From: Actinomycetota bacterium
GTDB taxonomy: Bacteria > Actinomycetota > Actinomycetes > Nanopelagicales > Nanopelagicaceae
Length of the DNA stretch: 7,313 nt
Assembly (NCBI GenBank): GCA_026392815.1
Contig: JAPLBI010000157.1
Span: forward strand, 1 to 7,313
Direction: 5' to 3'
Shown here: piece after piece, positions 1 through 6,991 of the stretch
How positions within the stretch are numbered: the first letter of the stretch is position 1
How the letters are laid out: each line of letters begins with the position of its first letter
The notes under the pieces: model-generated
Seen by the model: only the letters and a program-made list of their open reading frames with translations
Databases searched by the model: none
Told to the model about the DNA's origin: nothing
Made by a program: the position numbers and the translations under genes

Positions 1-520
1 ATTTGTCGTAGTGAGGGATCACTTCGATTTCAGGTAAGAGATTTAACCCAGGACTAATGTGCGAACGGCGAATTCCAATAATCTTGCCGCAGAAGGCCAT
101 CGCTCCCGCAGAGCAACCAGCTAGCGATGCGCCCTCACGCCATGCACTAACTATCGCTTCCCACATAGGAGTGTCTGCAAAAACTTCTGCCAAATGAACT
201 GGGTCTCCCCCAGAAAAGTAAATTAGCCCTGCGCTCTTAATCTCTTCAATCCATTGCGCGTTATGGGCATCTTCGCGGCTAAGCACTGGCAAGTATTTAA
301 CTTCGCAACCAATGCGCGCTCCTTGATCCGCACCGCGCTGTCGCCAGAAATCTAAACGGTCTTCGCCTTCTTTTCCGGCGGCGGTGGGAATCTGTATATA
401 AGTATTTGATTTACCGCGAGAAATACCTAAGCGCAGAAGCTCTGTTTCGAGCGACTGCGCTTCGGGTAAATATTCTCCAGAACCAACTAGCGCTAAAGCA
501 CCTGGTTGGTTATTTGTCAT
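1..520 (-). CDS. Peptidase S51 / type 1 glutamine amidotransferase-like protein, 3' end missing (partial)
   Basis: The first 173 residues can be read from an ATG at 518-520; the gene continues past the left edge. Seen: a short N-terminal beta strand followed by a glycine turn (ALALVGSGEY), then FSGGDPVHLAE near residues 102-112, a nucleophile elbow LAGCSAGAM near residues 133-141, and a later IPHYDK near 168-173. In the S51 family (dipeptidase E, cyanophycinase) this arrangement gives a class I amidotransferase-like fold with a Ser nucleophile in G-x-S-x-G and a downstream His; here these would be Ser137 and perhaps His170. Cys136 sits next to the Ser, but spacing favours Ser. Such enzymes cleave small peptides or cyanophycin-like substrates; the actual substrate cannot be told. 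No signal peptide, so probably cytoplasmic. It starts 12 nt after the icd stop, behind an AAGGTGG ribosome site, so it is likely the next gene of the same transcript. Confidence 0.72.
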   Translation of the reverse strand, partial: MTNNQPGALALVGSGEYLPEAQSLETELLRLGISRGKSNTYIQIPTAAGKEGEDRLDFWRQRGADQGARIGCEVKYLPVLSREDAHNAQWIEEIKSAGLIYFSGGDPVHLAEVFADTPMWEAIVSAWREGASLAGCSAGAMAFCGKIIGIRRSHISPGLNLLPEIEVIPHYDK

Positions 521-527
521 GGTTAGG

Positions 528-534
528 CCACCTT
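528..534 (-). promoter_or_regulatory. Ribosome binding site of the S51-like gene
   Basis: AAGGTGG on the minus strand lies 7 nt before the ATG at 518-520 and overlaps the icd stop codon. It supports this ATG as the start and suggests translation coupled to the end of icd. Confidence 0.55.
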
Positions 535-1679
535 AACCCATTGCAACTTTCAAGTTTTCATCAATTGAATTAAGGAACTCTTGAGTTGTTTGATATGGCG
601 CAGTCTTTGAAATAAGCATGGCAAGATCTTTGGTCATCTTTCCTGATTCGACAGTTTCGATGCAGACGCGTTCTAGCGTTGAACAGAACTTCGCAAGTTC
701 AGCGTTGTTATCTAACTTGGCGCGGTGGGCAAGCCCCTGAGTCCAAGCAAAGATCGATGCGATTGGGTTGGTTGATGTCGCCTTACCTGCTTGGTGATCG
801 CGGTAGTGGCGAGTAACTGTTCCGTGCGCTGCCTCTGATTCACAGATCTTTCCATCTGGAGTCATAAGTACTGAGGTCATCAAACCTAGTGAGCCGTAAC
901 CTTGTGCGACGGATAGCGACCATGTCATCGATTAGGCGGTGTTCGTACCAAATGCCAGCAGCATCAAATTGTGGCTTGAACTCTGCTTGGAAGATCTCTT
1001 CAAAGATATCTTTAAAGCGACCGTCGTATGCCTTAAGAATTGTGTTCTTAGTTGAAAGGTAAACCGGGAACTTACGGAGTAGTCCGTAGTTAAGTGAAGC
1101 GCGGGCAAAGTCGCGGATTGAATCATCGACGTTGTACATAGCCATTGCCACACCTGAAGATTCGAAGTTGAAAACTTCGGTGTTAATTGGCGCAGAGCCA
1201 TCTTCTGGAACGAATGAGATCGTTAGCTTTCCAGGCCCTGGAACCTTGAAATCAGTTGCACGGTATTGATCACCGAATGCGTGACGGCCGATAACAATTG
1301 GCTTAGTCCAGTGAGGTACCAAACGTGGCACGTTAGAGATGATGATTGGCTCGCGGAAGATCACTCCACCCAAGATGTTGCGGATAGTTCCGTTAGGAGA
1401 CTTCCACATCTTCTTAAGGCCGAACTCTTCAACGCGGGCTTCATCAGGGGTAATAGTTGCGCACTTGATACCGACGCCATGCTTTTGGATAGCGCGGGCA
1501 GAGTCAATAGTTACTTGATCATCAGTGGCATCGCGGTGTTCCATGCCTAGGTCGTAGTACTCAAGATTTACATCAAGGTAAGGAAGGATTAAGGAATCTT
1601 TGATGAACTGCCACATGATGCGGGTCATCTCATCGCCATCTAGTTCGACGACAGTTCCAGTTACTTTAATTTTGCTCAT
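533..1679 (-). pseudogene. icd: NADP-dependent isocitrate dehydrogenase, broken by a ~68-nt internal deletion and frameshift
   Basis: The enzyme oxidatively decarboxylates isocitrate to 2-oxoglutarate with NADP+ in the TCA cycle. The first 255 residues closely resemble the eukaryote-like homodimeric type (human IDH1): [13 protein letters not shown] (Ser94, Arg100), Arg109, [14 protein letters not shown] (Arg132, Tyr139), STKNTILK (Lys211), and [13 protein letters not shown] with the metal-binding Asp251. The C-terminal 126 residues ([15 protein letters not shown]..., [20 protein letters not shown]) lie in another frame. At 913-915 the codons for VA and SVAQ are joined by one base where the family has 23 residues, GGF-WACKNYDGDVQSD-type. 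Adding 68 nt to 1147 gives 1215 nt, exactly a 404-residue protein. The missing block carries the aspartates equivalent to human Asp275 and Asp279, so readthrough could not restore activity. As written, translation ends at 840-842 after 279 residues. It begins 12 nt after the mdh stop. Whether the lesion is real or an assembly error cannot be decided here. Confidence 0.93.
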
Positions 1680-1685
1680 ATCTTT

Positions 1686-1690
1686 TCCTT
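1686..1690 (-). promoter_or_regulatory. Ribosome binding site of icd
   Basis: AAGGA on the minus strand sits 6 nt before the icd ATG (1677-1679), inside the 12-nt gap after mdh. It is the clearest Shine-Dalgarno site in the window and fixes the icd start. Confidence 0.7.
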
Positions 1691-1691
1691 A

Positions 1692-2657
1692 CTAGAGTGT
1701 CTGAACATCTGCTTGCTTGGCACGGACTGCTTCCGCAGCTTCCTTTAGCCCAGCAAGTTCTGAATCGGTGAGTTTTGTTTCTACAACTTTCTTTACACCA
1801 GAGCGGCCTATCTCGGCTTCGACTCCGAGGTAAACACCAGAGATTCCGTATTCGCCATCAACCCAAGCACAGACTGGCATTACCGCACCTGAATCTTCGA
1901 TTACCGCTTTAGCCATACGTGCCGCTGCAGCAGATGGTGCGTAGTAAGCAGAACCGGTCTTAAGTAGCGCCACAACTTCTGCGCCACCATTACGAGTGCG
2001 ATCAACGAGTTCGTCGATTTCAGTTTGTGAGAGAAGATCAGAAAGTGGCTTGCCATCTACAGTGCAACGACTTGGGACTGGAACCATGGTGTCACCATGT
2101 GATCCAAGAGTTAGCGTCTTGACTGAACCAACGGCAACGCCAAGTTTTTCAGCAACAAAGTTTGTAAAGCGTGCTGTATCAAGCATTCCTGCCTGGCCCA
2201 TCACGCGATTCTTAGGAAAGTTAGTTGCAAGCTGAGTAAGCGCTGTCATTTCATCGAGTGGATTTGAGACCACAATGATCACTGCATTAGGTGAGTGCTT
2301 TGCAATATTTTCAGCAACGCCACGGACGATTCCGGCATTTACACCGATCAAATCCATACGGCTCATACCTGGCTTACGTGGCAGACCTGCGGTAATTACA
2401 ACGACATCAGAGTTTGCAGTTGCTTCATATCCTGCGCCATCAGCAGTTGTAGTCGCACCGATGATCTTGGTTTCGAATCCTTCAATAGAACGAGATTGGT
2501 TCATATCGAGAGCCAAGCCTTCAGGCTTTCCTTCGAGGATATCTGTGAGTACAACGGTTTCGAAGATGTTGTATTCAGCTAGACGAAGGGCAGTTGTTGA
2601 ACCGTAGAAACCAGCACCAACAACGGTAACTTTTCCTGAAACAGATTTAGCGGACAT
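1692..2657 (-). CDS. mdh: Malate dehydrogenase (LDH-like type)
   Basis: The enzyme interconverts malate and oxaloacetate with NAD(H) in the TCA cycle, in the cytoplasm. At 321 residues it has the usual family length. Seen in order: Rossmann loop GAGFYG (residues 14-19); Asp39 in VVLTDI at the end of the second strand, which favours NAD over NADP; the substrate loop LPRKPGMSR with Arg94 and Arg100; SNPLDEMT with Asn132; GMLDTARF with Asp160 and Arg163; and the catalytic His187 in LGSHGDTMVP. Arg rather than Gln at position 94 of the mobile loop is the known signature of malate over lactate specificity. The sequence belongs to the lactate-dehydrogenase-like branch (the form starting with GAGFYGSTTA), not the GAAGQIGY branch that I recall from streptomycetes. 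It starts 44 nt after the DUF3017-like gene, the widest gap in the window, with GGGAG 12 nt upstream of the ATG, and is followed 12 nt later by icd. Confidence 0.94.
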   Translation of the reverse strand: MSAKSVSGKVTVVGAGFYGSTTALRLAEYNIFETVVLTDILEGKPEGLALDMNQSRSIEGFETKIIGATTTADGAGYEATANSDVVVITAGLPRKPGMSRMDLIGVNAGIVRGVAENIAKHSPNAVIIVVSNPLDEMTALTQLATNFPKNRVMGQAGMLDTARFTNFVAEKLGVAVGSVKTLTLGSHGDTMVPVPSRCTVDGKPLSDLLSQTEIDELVDRTRNGGAEVVALLKTGSAYYAPSAAAARMAKAVIEDSGAVMPVCAWVDGEYGISGVYLGVEAEIGRSGVKKVVETKLTDSELAGLKEAAEAVRAKQADVQTL

Positions 2658-2669
2658 GGCAGTTTATTT

Positions 2670-2674
2670 CTCCC
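2670..2674 (-). promoter_or_regulatory. Probable ribosome binding site of mdh
   Basis: GGGAG on the minus strand lies 12 nt before the mdh ATG (2655-2657). The spacing is longer than ideal, but no other candidate is present and no better start codon lies nearby. Confidence 0.45.
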
Positions 2675-2682
2675 GTAATTCT

Positions 2683-2694
2683 CTTGACGTCAAG
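2683..2694. promoter_or_regulatory. Perfect 12-bp palindrome upstream of mdh (possible operator)
   Basis: CTTGACGTCAAG is its own reverse complement and lies in the 44-nt gap between the DUF3017-like gene and mdh, 25 nt before the mdh start. It also contains TTGACG, which resembles a -35 element. A dimeric regulator site or an internal mdh promoter is possible; neither is shown by the sequence, and a single 12-bp palindrome can occur by chance. Confidence 0.3.
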
Positions 2695-2701
2695 CGAAAC
2701 T

Positions 2702-2929
2702 CTACAACCCGCGCGGAAGTGAAATCGCCACGGCCAAGAGGGCCAGCGCTATTCCGAGGGCTAAATACCGTTCAACTTTTCCAGTTTTCCAATGTGCGAT
2801 CGCAATCACACCCATACCGATGGCGATCGCTATCGAACCGAGGCGGACAAAGGAAGCCACCCCTGCAATAAAGCCAATTCCGATAACCAGGTATGCCAGG
2901 CGCACGCCAATTGAACTTATCTCTCGCAT
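2702..2929 (-). CDS. Small membrane protein, DUF3017-like
   Basis: A 75-residue, strongly hydrophobic protein of unknown function. Seen: a short polar start (MREISSIG), then hydrophobic stretches at about residues 9-28 and 31-46, a charged linker HWKTGKVER (46-54), and a last hydrophobic stretch at 55-71 ending in LPRGL. This predicts two or three membrane segments. Length, layout and the ending [16 protein letters not shown] resemble DUF3017, a small actinobacterial family that I recall as often lying between folD and mdh, as it does here. The start overlaps the end of folD by 13 nt, implying translational coupling with FolD. Assignment rests more on position and topology than on strong sequence identity. 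No catalytic residues are apparent. Confidence 0.72.
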   Translation of the reverse strand: MREISSIGVRLAYLVIGIGFIAGVASFVRLGSIAIAIGMGVIAIAHWKTGKVERYLALGIALALLAVAISLPRGL

Positions 2930-3759
2930 GCTTCAACAACATTCTGTAGCAACATGGCGCGGGTCATCGGTCCGACTCCACCAGGCATTGGCGCAACAAA
3001 AGAGGCAACGTTCATAGCACCTGGGTCAACATCTCCAAGTAAGCCAGCAGATGTTCTGGAGATTCCAACATCAATAACAACTGCACCCTGTTTAACATCG
3101 CTCGCCTTTAAGAAATGAGCGCTACCAATTGCAGCGATAACAATGTCGGCGCGCTTAGTGTGTGAAAGCAAATCTTTAGTGCCGGTGTGGGTCAGAGTTA
3201 CTGTGGCATTCTCTTGTTTGCGGGTAAGCAGTAACCCAAGTGGGCGTCCCACTGTTAGGCCGCGACCGATAACCACAACTTCTGCACCGGCTAGCGAAAT
3301 TTTGTAATGGTTGATTAATTCCACAATGCCACGTGGTGTGCATGGCAGCGGTGCATCGAAACCAGAGACGAGTCGACCTAAGTTAATTGGATGTAGACCA
3401 TCAGCATCTTTTGCCGGATCACTAGATTCAAGAATTACTTGCGTATTTATTCCCTTTGGGAGAGGTAGCTGGACGATGTAACCAGTGCATTCTTTAGCGT
3501 TGTTTAAATCCTTGATTGCAGCAAGCACATCGGCTTGCGATGCATCTGCCTTTAGATCAACGCGAATAGAGTTGATGCCAACTTCTTGGCAGTCGCGATG
3601 TTTTCCCGCAACATAAGAAATAGAACCTGGATCATCTCCAACTAGAACTGTTCCAAGACCTGGCGCAATCCCATTAGCCTTTAGGGCGGTCACGCGTGCA
3701 GCAAGTTGCCCTTTGATGGTAGCGGCAAGTGCTTTGCCATCAAGGATTGTTGCTGTCAT
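2917..3759 (-). CDS. folD: Bifunctional methylenetetrahydrofolate dehydrogenase / methenyltetrahydrofolate cyclohydrolase
   Basis: FolD oxidises 5,10-methylene-THF to 5,10-methenyl-THF using NADP+ and hydrolyses the product to 10-formyl-THF, in the cytoplasm. The 280-residue length is standard. Seen: the catalytic pair Tyr49 and Lys53 in [15 protein letters not shown] (93-101) with Gln97; [12 protein letters not shown] with Asp120; [11 protein letters not shown] (139-149); the cofactor-binding [18 protein letters not shown] (161-178); and the C-terminal signature [13 protein letters not shown] (258-270). The order purN, purH, folD is meaningful because the two purine enzymes consume the 10-formyl-THF that FolD makes. 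It starts 39 nt after the purH stop, with AGGA and GGAG motifs in front of the ATG, and its last 13 nt overlap the DUF3017-like gene. Nothing looks damaged. Confidence 0.96.
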   Translation of the reverse strand: MTATILDGKALAATIKGQLAARVTALKANGIAPGLGTVLVGDDPGSISYVAGKHRDCQEVGINSIRVDLKADASQADVLAAIKDLNNAKECTGYIVQLPLPKGINTQVILESSDPAKDADGLHPINLGRLVSGFDAPLPCTPRGIVELINHYKISLAGAEVVVIGRGLTVGRPLGLLLTRKQENATVTLTHTGTKDLLSHTKRADIVIAAIGSAHFLKASDVKQGAVVIDVGISRTSAGLLGDVDPGAMNVASFVAPMPGGVGPMTRAMLLQNVVEACER

Positions 3760-3798
3760 AACTCCAGATCCTATTCGAGTTAGTTGTGGCTAGCGAAA

Positions 3799-5340
3799 TT
3801 AGGCGTGCGAGAAGTGGCGTGTGCCAGTAAAAAACATTGCAATTCCTGCCGCGTTTGCTGCTGCAATTACTTCTTCATCGCGAACGCTGCCACCAGGCTG
3901 AACAACCGCTGTAACACCCGCATCGATCAGAATCTGTAGGCCATCTGCAAATGGGAAGAAGGCATCACTCGCGGCAACTGTTCCGGCAACGCGATCGCCA
4001 GCGCGCGCAACTGCAAGTTTTGCAGAGTCCACGCGATTTACTTGGCCCATTCCGATTCCGATTGCTGCCCCATCGTGTGCCAACAAGATCGCATTGCTCT
4101 TAACTGCGCGCACCGAGCGCCAAGCAAATTCGAGATCAGCTAACACTTCAGCGGAAACTGCAGCACCTGTCACTTGCTTCCAGTTAGCTGGAGAATCACC
4201 TTCGGCGCTGATCTTGTCGGTATCTTGAAGAAGTACTCCACCTGATACGGGGCGAATTTCAAAGGGCGATAGAAAGGTATTAGCGCAGGTGAGAATTCTG
4301 ATGGAAGGTTTACGCATCAGAATTTCCAACGCTGCTGGTTCGTACTCAGGAGCGATTATTACTTCAGTAAAAATCTGAGACAGCGGTTCGGCCATAGCCA
4401 CGGTTACTTTGCGATTTGCCGCAACTACTCCCCCGAATGCTGAAACTGGATCGCAGGCATGCGCTGCTAAGTAAGCGCTAGCAATATCTTTTCCAGTTGC
4501 TATTCCACATGGGTTGGCATGTTTAATGATGGCAACACAAGGCTGTTGGTGATCTAACGCTGCGCGCCAAGCGGCATCAGCATCGGTGTAGTTATTAAAT
4601 GACATCTCTTTGCCATGGTTCTGTACCGCGTTAACAATTCCGAGAGGACCACCGCGATAGATCGCTGCCTTCTGATGTGGGTTCTCGCCATAACGAAGTG
4701 AGCTCTCGCGATTCCAGATCAAGCCAAACCAATCTGGAATATCAGTGCTGATCTGTGTGCCTAGCCAAGATGCAATTGTTAAATCGTATTCAGCGGTGGT
4801 GCGGAAAACTTCTAGAGCAAAACGGCGACGTTCATCGAGCGTTGTTCCGCCAGCCTTTATCGCGGCAAACAAATCGTCGTACTGCGAAACTTTTGAGATA
4901 ACTGCAACAGAGCCATGGTTCTTAGCGGCACCACGCAACATAGATGGGCCACCGATATCAATTTGTTCGATGCATTCGGCATATTCGGCGCCAGACATGA
5001 TCGTCTGCAAGAATGGATAGAGATTGATAACAACTAAATCAAAAGGTTCGATATCTAAATCTGCGATCGCCGCTAAATGTTCGGGATTATTTTGATCGGC
5101 CAATATTCCTGAGTGAATCTTTGGGTGCAGGGTTTTTACCCGACAACCCATAATCTCGGGAAAACAGGTGTAAGAACTAATTTCGGTTACTGCGTAACCT
5201 GCTTCAGCTAAGGTCTTTGCAGTAGATCCTGTCGAAATGATTTCAATTTTGGCATCTATTAACACTTTGCCGAGTTCAAGAAGGCGATCTTTATCGTAAA
5301 CGCTTACCAGCGCGCGGCGAATCACTTTGCGATCAGTCAT
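3799..5340 (-). CDS. purH: Bifunctional AICAR transformylase / IMP cyclohydrolase
   Basis: PurH carries out the last two steps of IMP synthesis: formylation of AICAR with 10-formyl-THF, then ring closure. The 513 residues fit the family. N-terminal MGS-type cyclohydrolase domain (about 1-150): ISTGST (35-40), RVKTLHPK with Lys69, INLYPF with Tyr108, IDIGG with Asp128, and AAKNH with Lys140. These match the human residues Lys66, Tyr104, Asp125 and Lys137. C-terminal transformylase domain (about 205-513): LRYGENPHQ (215-223), the catalytic Lys273-His274 in [16 protein letters not shown] (432-440), [11 protein letters not shown] (457-467), and [12 protein letters not shown] (481-492). The residue before Arg67 is Cys66 where Gly is usual (GCRVKT); the active residues are unaffected. 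The ATG lies inside the end of purN (8-nt overlap), with GGTGGGG just upstream, so coupled translation with PurN is likely. Confidence 0.97.
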   Translation of the reverse strand: MTDRKVIRRALVSVYDKDRLLELGKVLIDAKIEIISTGSTAKTLAEAGYAVTEISSYTCFPEIMGCRVKTLHPKIHSGILADQNNPEHLAAIADLDIEPFDLVVINLYPFLQTIMSGAEYAECIEQIDIGGPSMLRGAAKNHGSVAVISKVSQYDDLFAAIKAGGTTLDERRRFALEVFRTTAEYDLTIASWLGTQISTDIPDWFGLIWNRESSLRYGENPHQKAAIYRGGPLGIVNAVQNHGKEMSFNNYTDADAAWRAALDHQQPCVAIIKHANPCGIATGKDIASAYLAAHACDPVSAFGGVVAANRKVTVAMAEPLSQIFTEVIIAPEYEPAALEILMRKPSIRILTCANTFLSPFEIRPVSGGVLLQDTDKISAEGDSPANWKQVTGAAVSAEVLADLEFAWRSVRAVKSNAILLAHDGAAIGIGMGQVNRVDSAKLAVARAGDRVAGTVAASDAFFPFADGLQILIDAGVTAVVQPGGSVRDEEVIAAANAAGIAMFFTGTRHFSHA

Positions 5341-5911
5341 GAGACCCCACCAGCTTGCCTAGTAGTTGCTTCAACGTCGCGACATAGAGACGTCGTTCCA
5401 CAATCTTAATGCGTTCATGCAGCGACTCTTCAGTATCGCTAGGCGCAATTTCAACTTCTTCCTGAGCGAGTATCGCTCCGGTATCAACTCCCGCATCAAC
5501 CCAGTGGATGGTGGTCCCAGTTTTTGTGGCGCCAGCGGCCAGCGCATCTCGAACTGCGTGGGCGCCTGGAAAGAGCGGCAACAAAGCTGGATGGCTATTT
5601 ACGATCTTAAATTTAGATACACAATCGGCCGAAAGGATCCGCATAAAGCCCGCACTAACAACGAGGTCAGGTTGTAAATCAGTTAGCGCTGAAATAATTT
5701 GTAGATCCCAATCCATACGATTTGCTGACATCGCAATTACTTTGCTCGGGATGCCTGCTGACTTTGCGCGATCTAATACCTTGGCGCTTGCTTGGTCGGA
5801 GATAACGCAGGCGATCTCTGCGTTTAAATCACCGCTGTGCTGCGCATCGATTACTGCTTGGGCGATACTTCCGCTTCCTGAAGCCAGTATGACTATGCGC
5901 GGATTAGTCAT
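5333..5911 (-). CDS. purN: Phosphoribosylglycinamide formyltransferase (GAR transformylase)
   Basis: PurN transfers the formyl group of 10-formyl-THF to glycinamide ribonucleotide, the third step of purine synthesis, in the cytoplasm. The 192 residues fit the family. Seen: the phosphate loop ILASGSGS (8-15), GFMRIL (88-93) in the folate pocket, and the active-site set Asn105 and His107 in [15 protein letters not shown] plus Asp143 in [15 protein letters not shown], matching Asn106, His108 and Asp144 of the E. coli enzyme. Where many homologues have SNLQ after the phosphate loop, this one has SIAQ; actinobacterial versions often vary here. Its start overlaps the stop of the upstream membrane protein gene as ATGA, and its end overlaps purH by 8 nt, so the three genes are probably translated as a coupled unit. 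Confidence 0.96.
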   Translation of the reverse strand: MTNPRIVILASGSGSIAQAVIDAQHSGDLNAEIACVISDQASAKVLDRAKSAGIPSKVIAMSANRMDWDLQIISALTDLQPDLVVSAGFMRILSADCVSKFKIVNSHPALLPLFPGAHAVRDALAAGATKTGTTIHWVDAGVDTGAILAQEEVEIAPSDTEESLHERIKIVERRLYVATLKQLLGKLVGSHD

Positions 5912-6984
5912 CGTTTAGTGCGGATTCTTATCTGCGGCAGTAGAACTACCAGCGCGATTCCTAAAGCAATCTCAACTGCGATTGAAAGGGTGAACTTCCA
6001 GATCGATAAGCCAACTGCGCTCATCGCGGGTGTCATGAGCGAACCGCTAGCTAGATAACTTAAAAGAGCAGTGGCGATCAAGAGCTGCACGAAACTTTGA
6101 ATCAGCGTCGTCGTACTCGAGCTCTGCGCCCAGATCGCAAGAGCAGCACCAACGGCAACAACCAGCGCGACAACAATTAGCGCCCACCGTGAAGAAGTTG
6201 TTGGAAGCACTGATAGAAGAGGAAGTGCAGGTAGTTCACCTAAGCGATGTGTAAATGGTGAGACCAGAGTTCCAGCGCCAACTGCAAAGCCAGTTCCGGT
6301 GAAGTATCCGAGTATCGATAGCGCCGCATTGGGAAGATAGAAAGCATTTAGCGCAAATAGTAAGAAGGAGCCGAGAATTCCCGGCTGCAAGACGATTGAG
6401 ATATTTTTAAAGGTCGCGGTATTTGTAAAGATTAAGATGGCAAGAATAATAAATGAGAAGCCAAGCAAGATTGCTAGTACTCGGCTTGCCAAAGATGCGG
6501 CCTGGGAAATTCGAACTCGTGATCCAAGTTAACGTCGCTAGGTATGCAATCCCAAAGGTAAATATTGTGGCGTTAGATACCACTGTGGTGAAACGTTGGT
6601 TGAACGACTAAAGAGAGAAAGAAGAGTTGCGACCAAGGCGTACTGGCCAGCAAAGATAGTTCGAACGCTGTTTATATTATGAAAGTCGCCATGTAATTTA
6701 CTTAGGGCTTTAGTGAATCCAACTCGAAGCGCAAAGAATGGGATCAACATCGCACCAATTGGTAGGAAAGATAGATAACCCGAAGTTGTTCCGCTTAAGT
6801 TAAATGGAATGTGGTGCCCACCTAACCAGAGCCAGAGCGCAGCGCGCATGGGATCTGAAGTATTTCCAGTTGCACTTCCAGCTGTCGCCCATGCAATTAG
6901 AGATATAAAGGCAAGCGGAAGAAGGATTACAAAGACGCTGCGCAAAACCTGTGCAAACGAGACCGCTAGGACACGTTGCAACAT
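5908..6984 (-). pseudogene. DUF6350 (PerM-like) polytopic membrane protein, interrupted by two stops / paired frameshifts
   Basis: Two open pieces in one frame belong to one protein. The first (6538-6984, 148 residues) has membrane segments near residues 10-36, 70-88 and 107-124 and the conserved block LWLWLGGHHIPF...YLSFLPIGAMLIPF. The second (5908-6492 from a TTG, 194 residues) has about five more and the family hallmark FYLPNAALSILGYFTGTGFAVGAGT split over residues 51-75, followed by PALPLLSVLP. Between them lie TAG (6538-6540) and TAA (6529-6531). In the neighbouring frame, open from about 6607 to 6410, the missing part reads as a membrane helix (TIFTFGIAYLATLTWIT), so one lost base near 6590 and one extra base near 6510 would restore a continuous protein of about 358 residues. 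The mycobacterial relative PerM acts in cell division and persistence and sits just before purN there. Here the gene starts 7 nt after sucD and overlaps purN as ATGA. Real mutation or sequence error is undecided; the exact role in this organism is unknown. Confidence 0.83.
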
Positions 6985-6991
6985 TTGACCG

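Noticed and set aside
932..1201. Minus-strand 89-residue reading frame inside icd
   Set aside because: It lies entirely over the conserved icd coding frame, has no recognisable domain, and its protein is low-quality and Ser/Thr/Leu-rich as expected of a shadow frame.
1266..1550. Plus-strand 94-residue reading frame opposite icd
   Set aside because: It is antisense to well-conserved icd sequence and shows no ribosome site, domain or homology that I recognise. The same holds for the plus-strand frames opposite mdh, purH and purN.
533..1679. Programmed ribosomal frameshift joining the two icd frames
   Set aside because: A frameshift would not restore the 23 missing active-site residues; the defect is a deletion, and no slippery sequence is seen at the junction.
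2655..2690. Leaderless mdh promoter with -35 TTGACG and -10 AAATAA or TAAACT
   Set aside because: The TAAACT option needs a 21-nt spacer; the AAATAA option is a poor -10 match, and a GGGAG ribosome site argues for a leader. Too weak to annotate.
5508..5918. Plus-strand 136-residue reading frame opposite purN
   Set aside because: purN is intact in its own frame with all catalytic residues; the antisense frame has no recognisable features.
5908..6492. Second half of the PerM-like gene as an independent gene starting at TTG
   Set aside because: Its family hallmark is the C-terminal half of DUF6350, it has no ribosome site, and it is in frame with the first half, so it is one interrupted gene.
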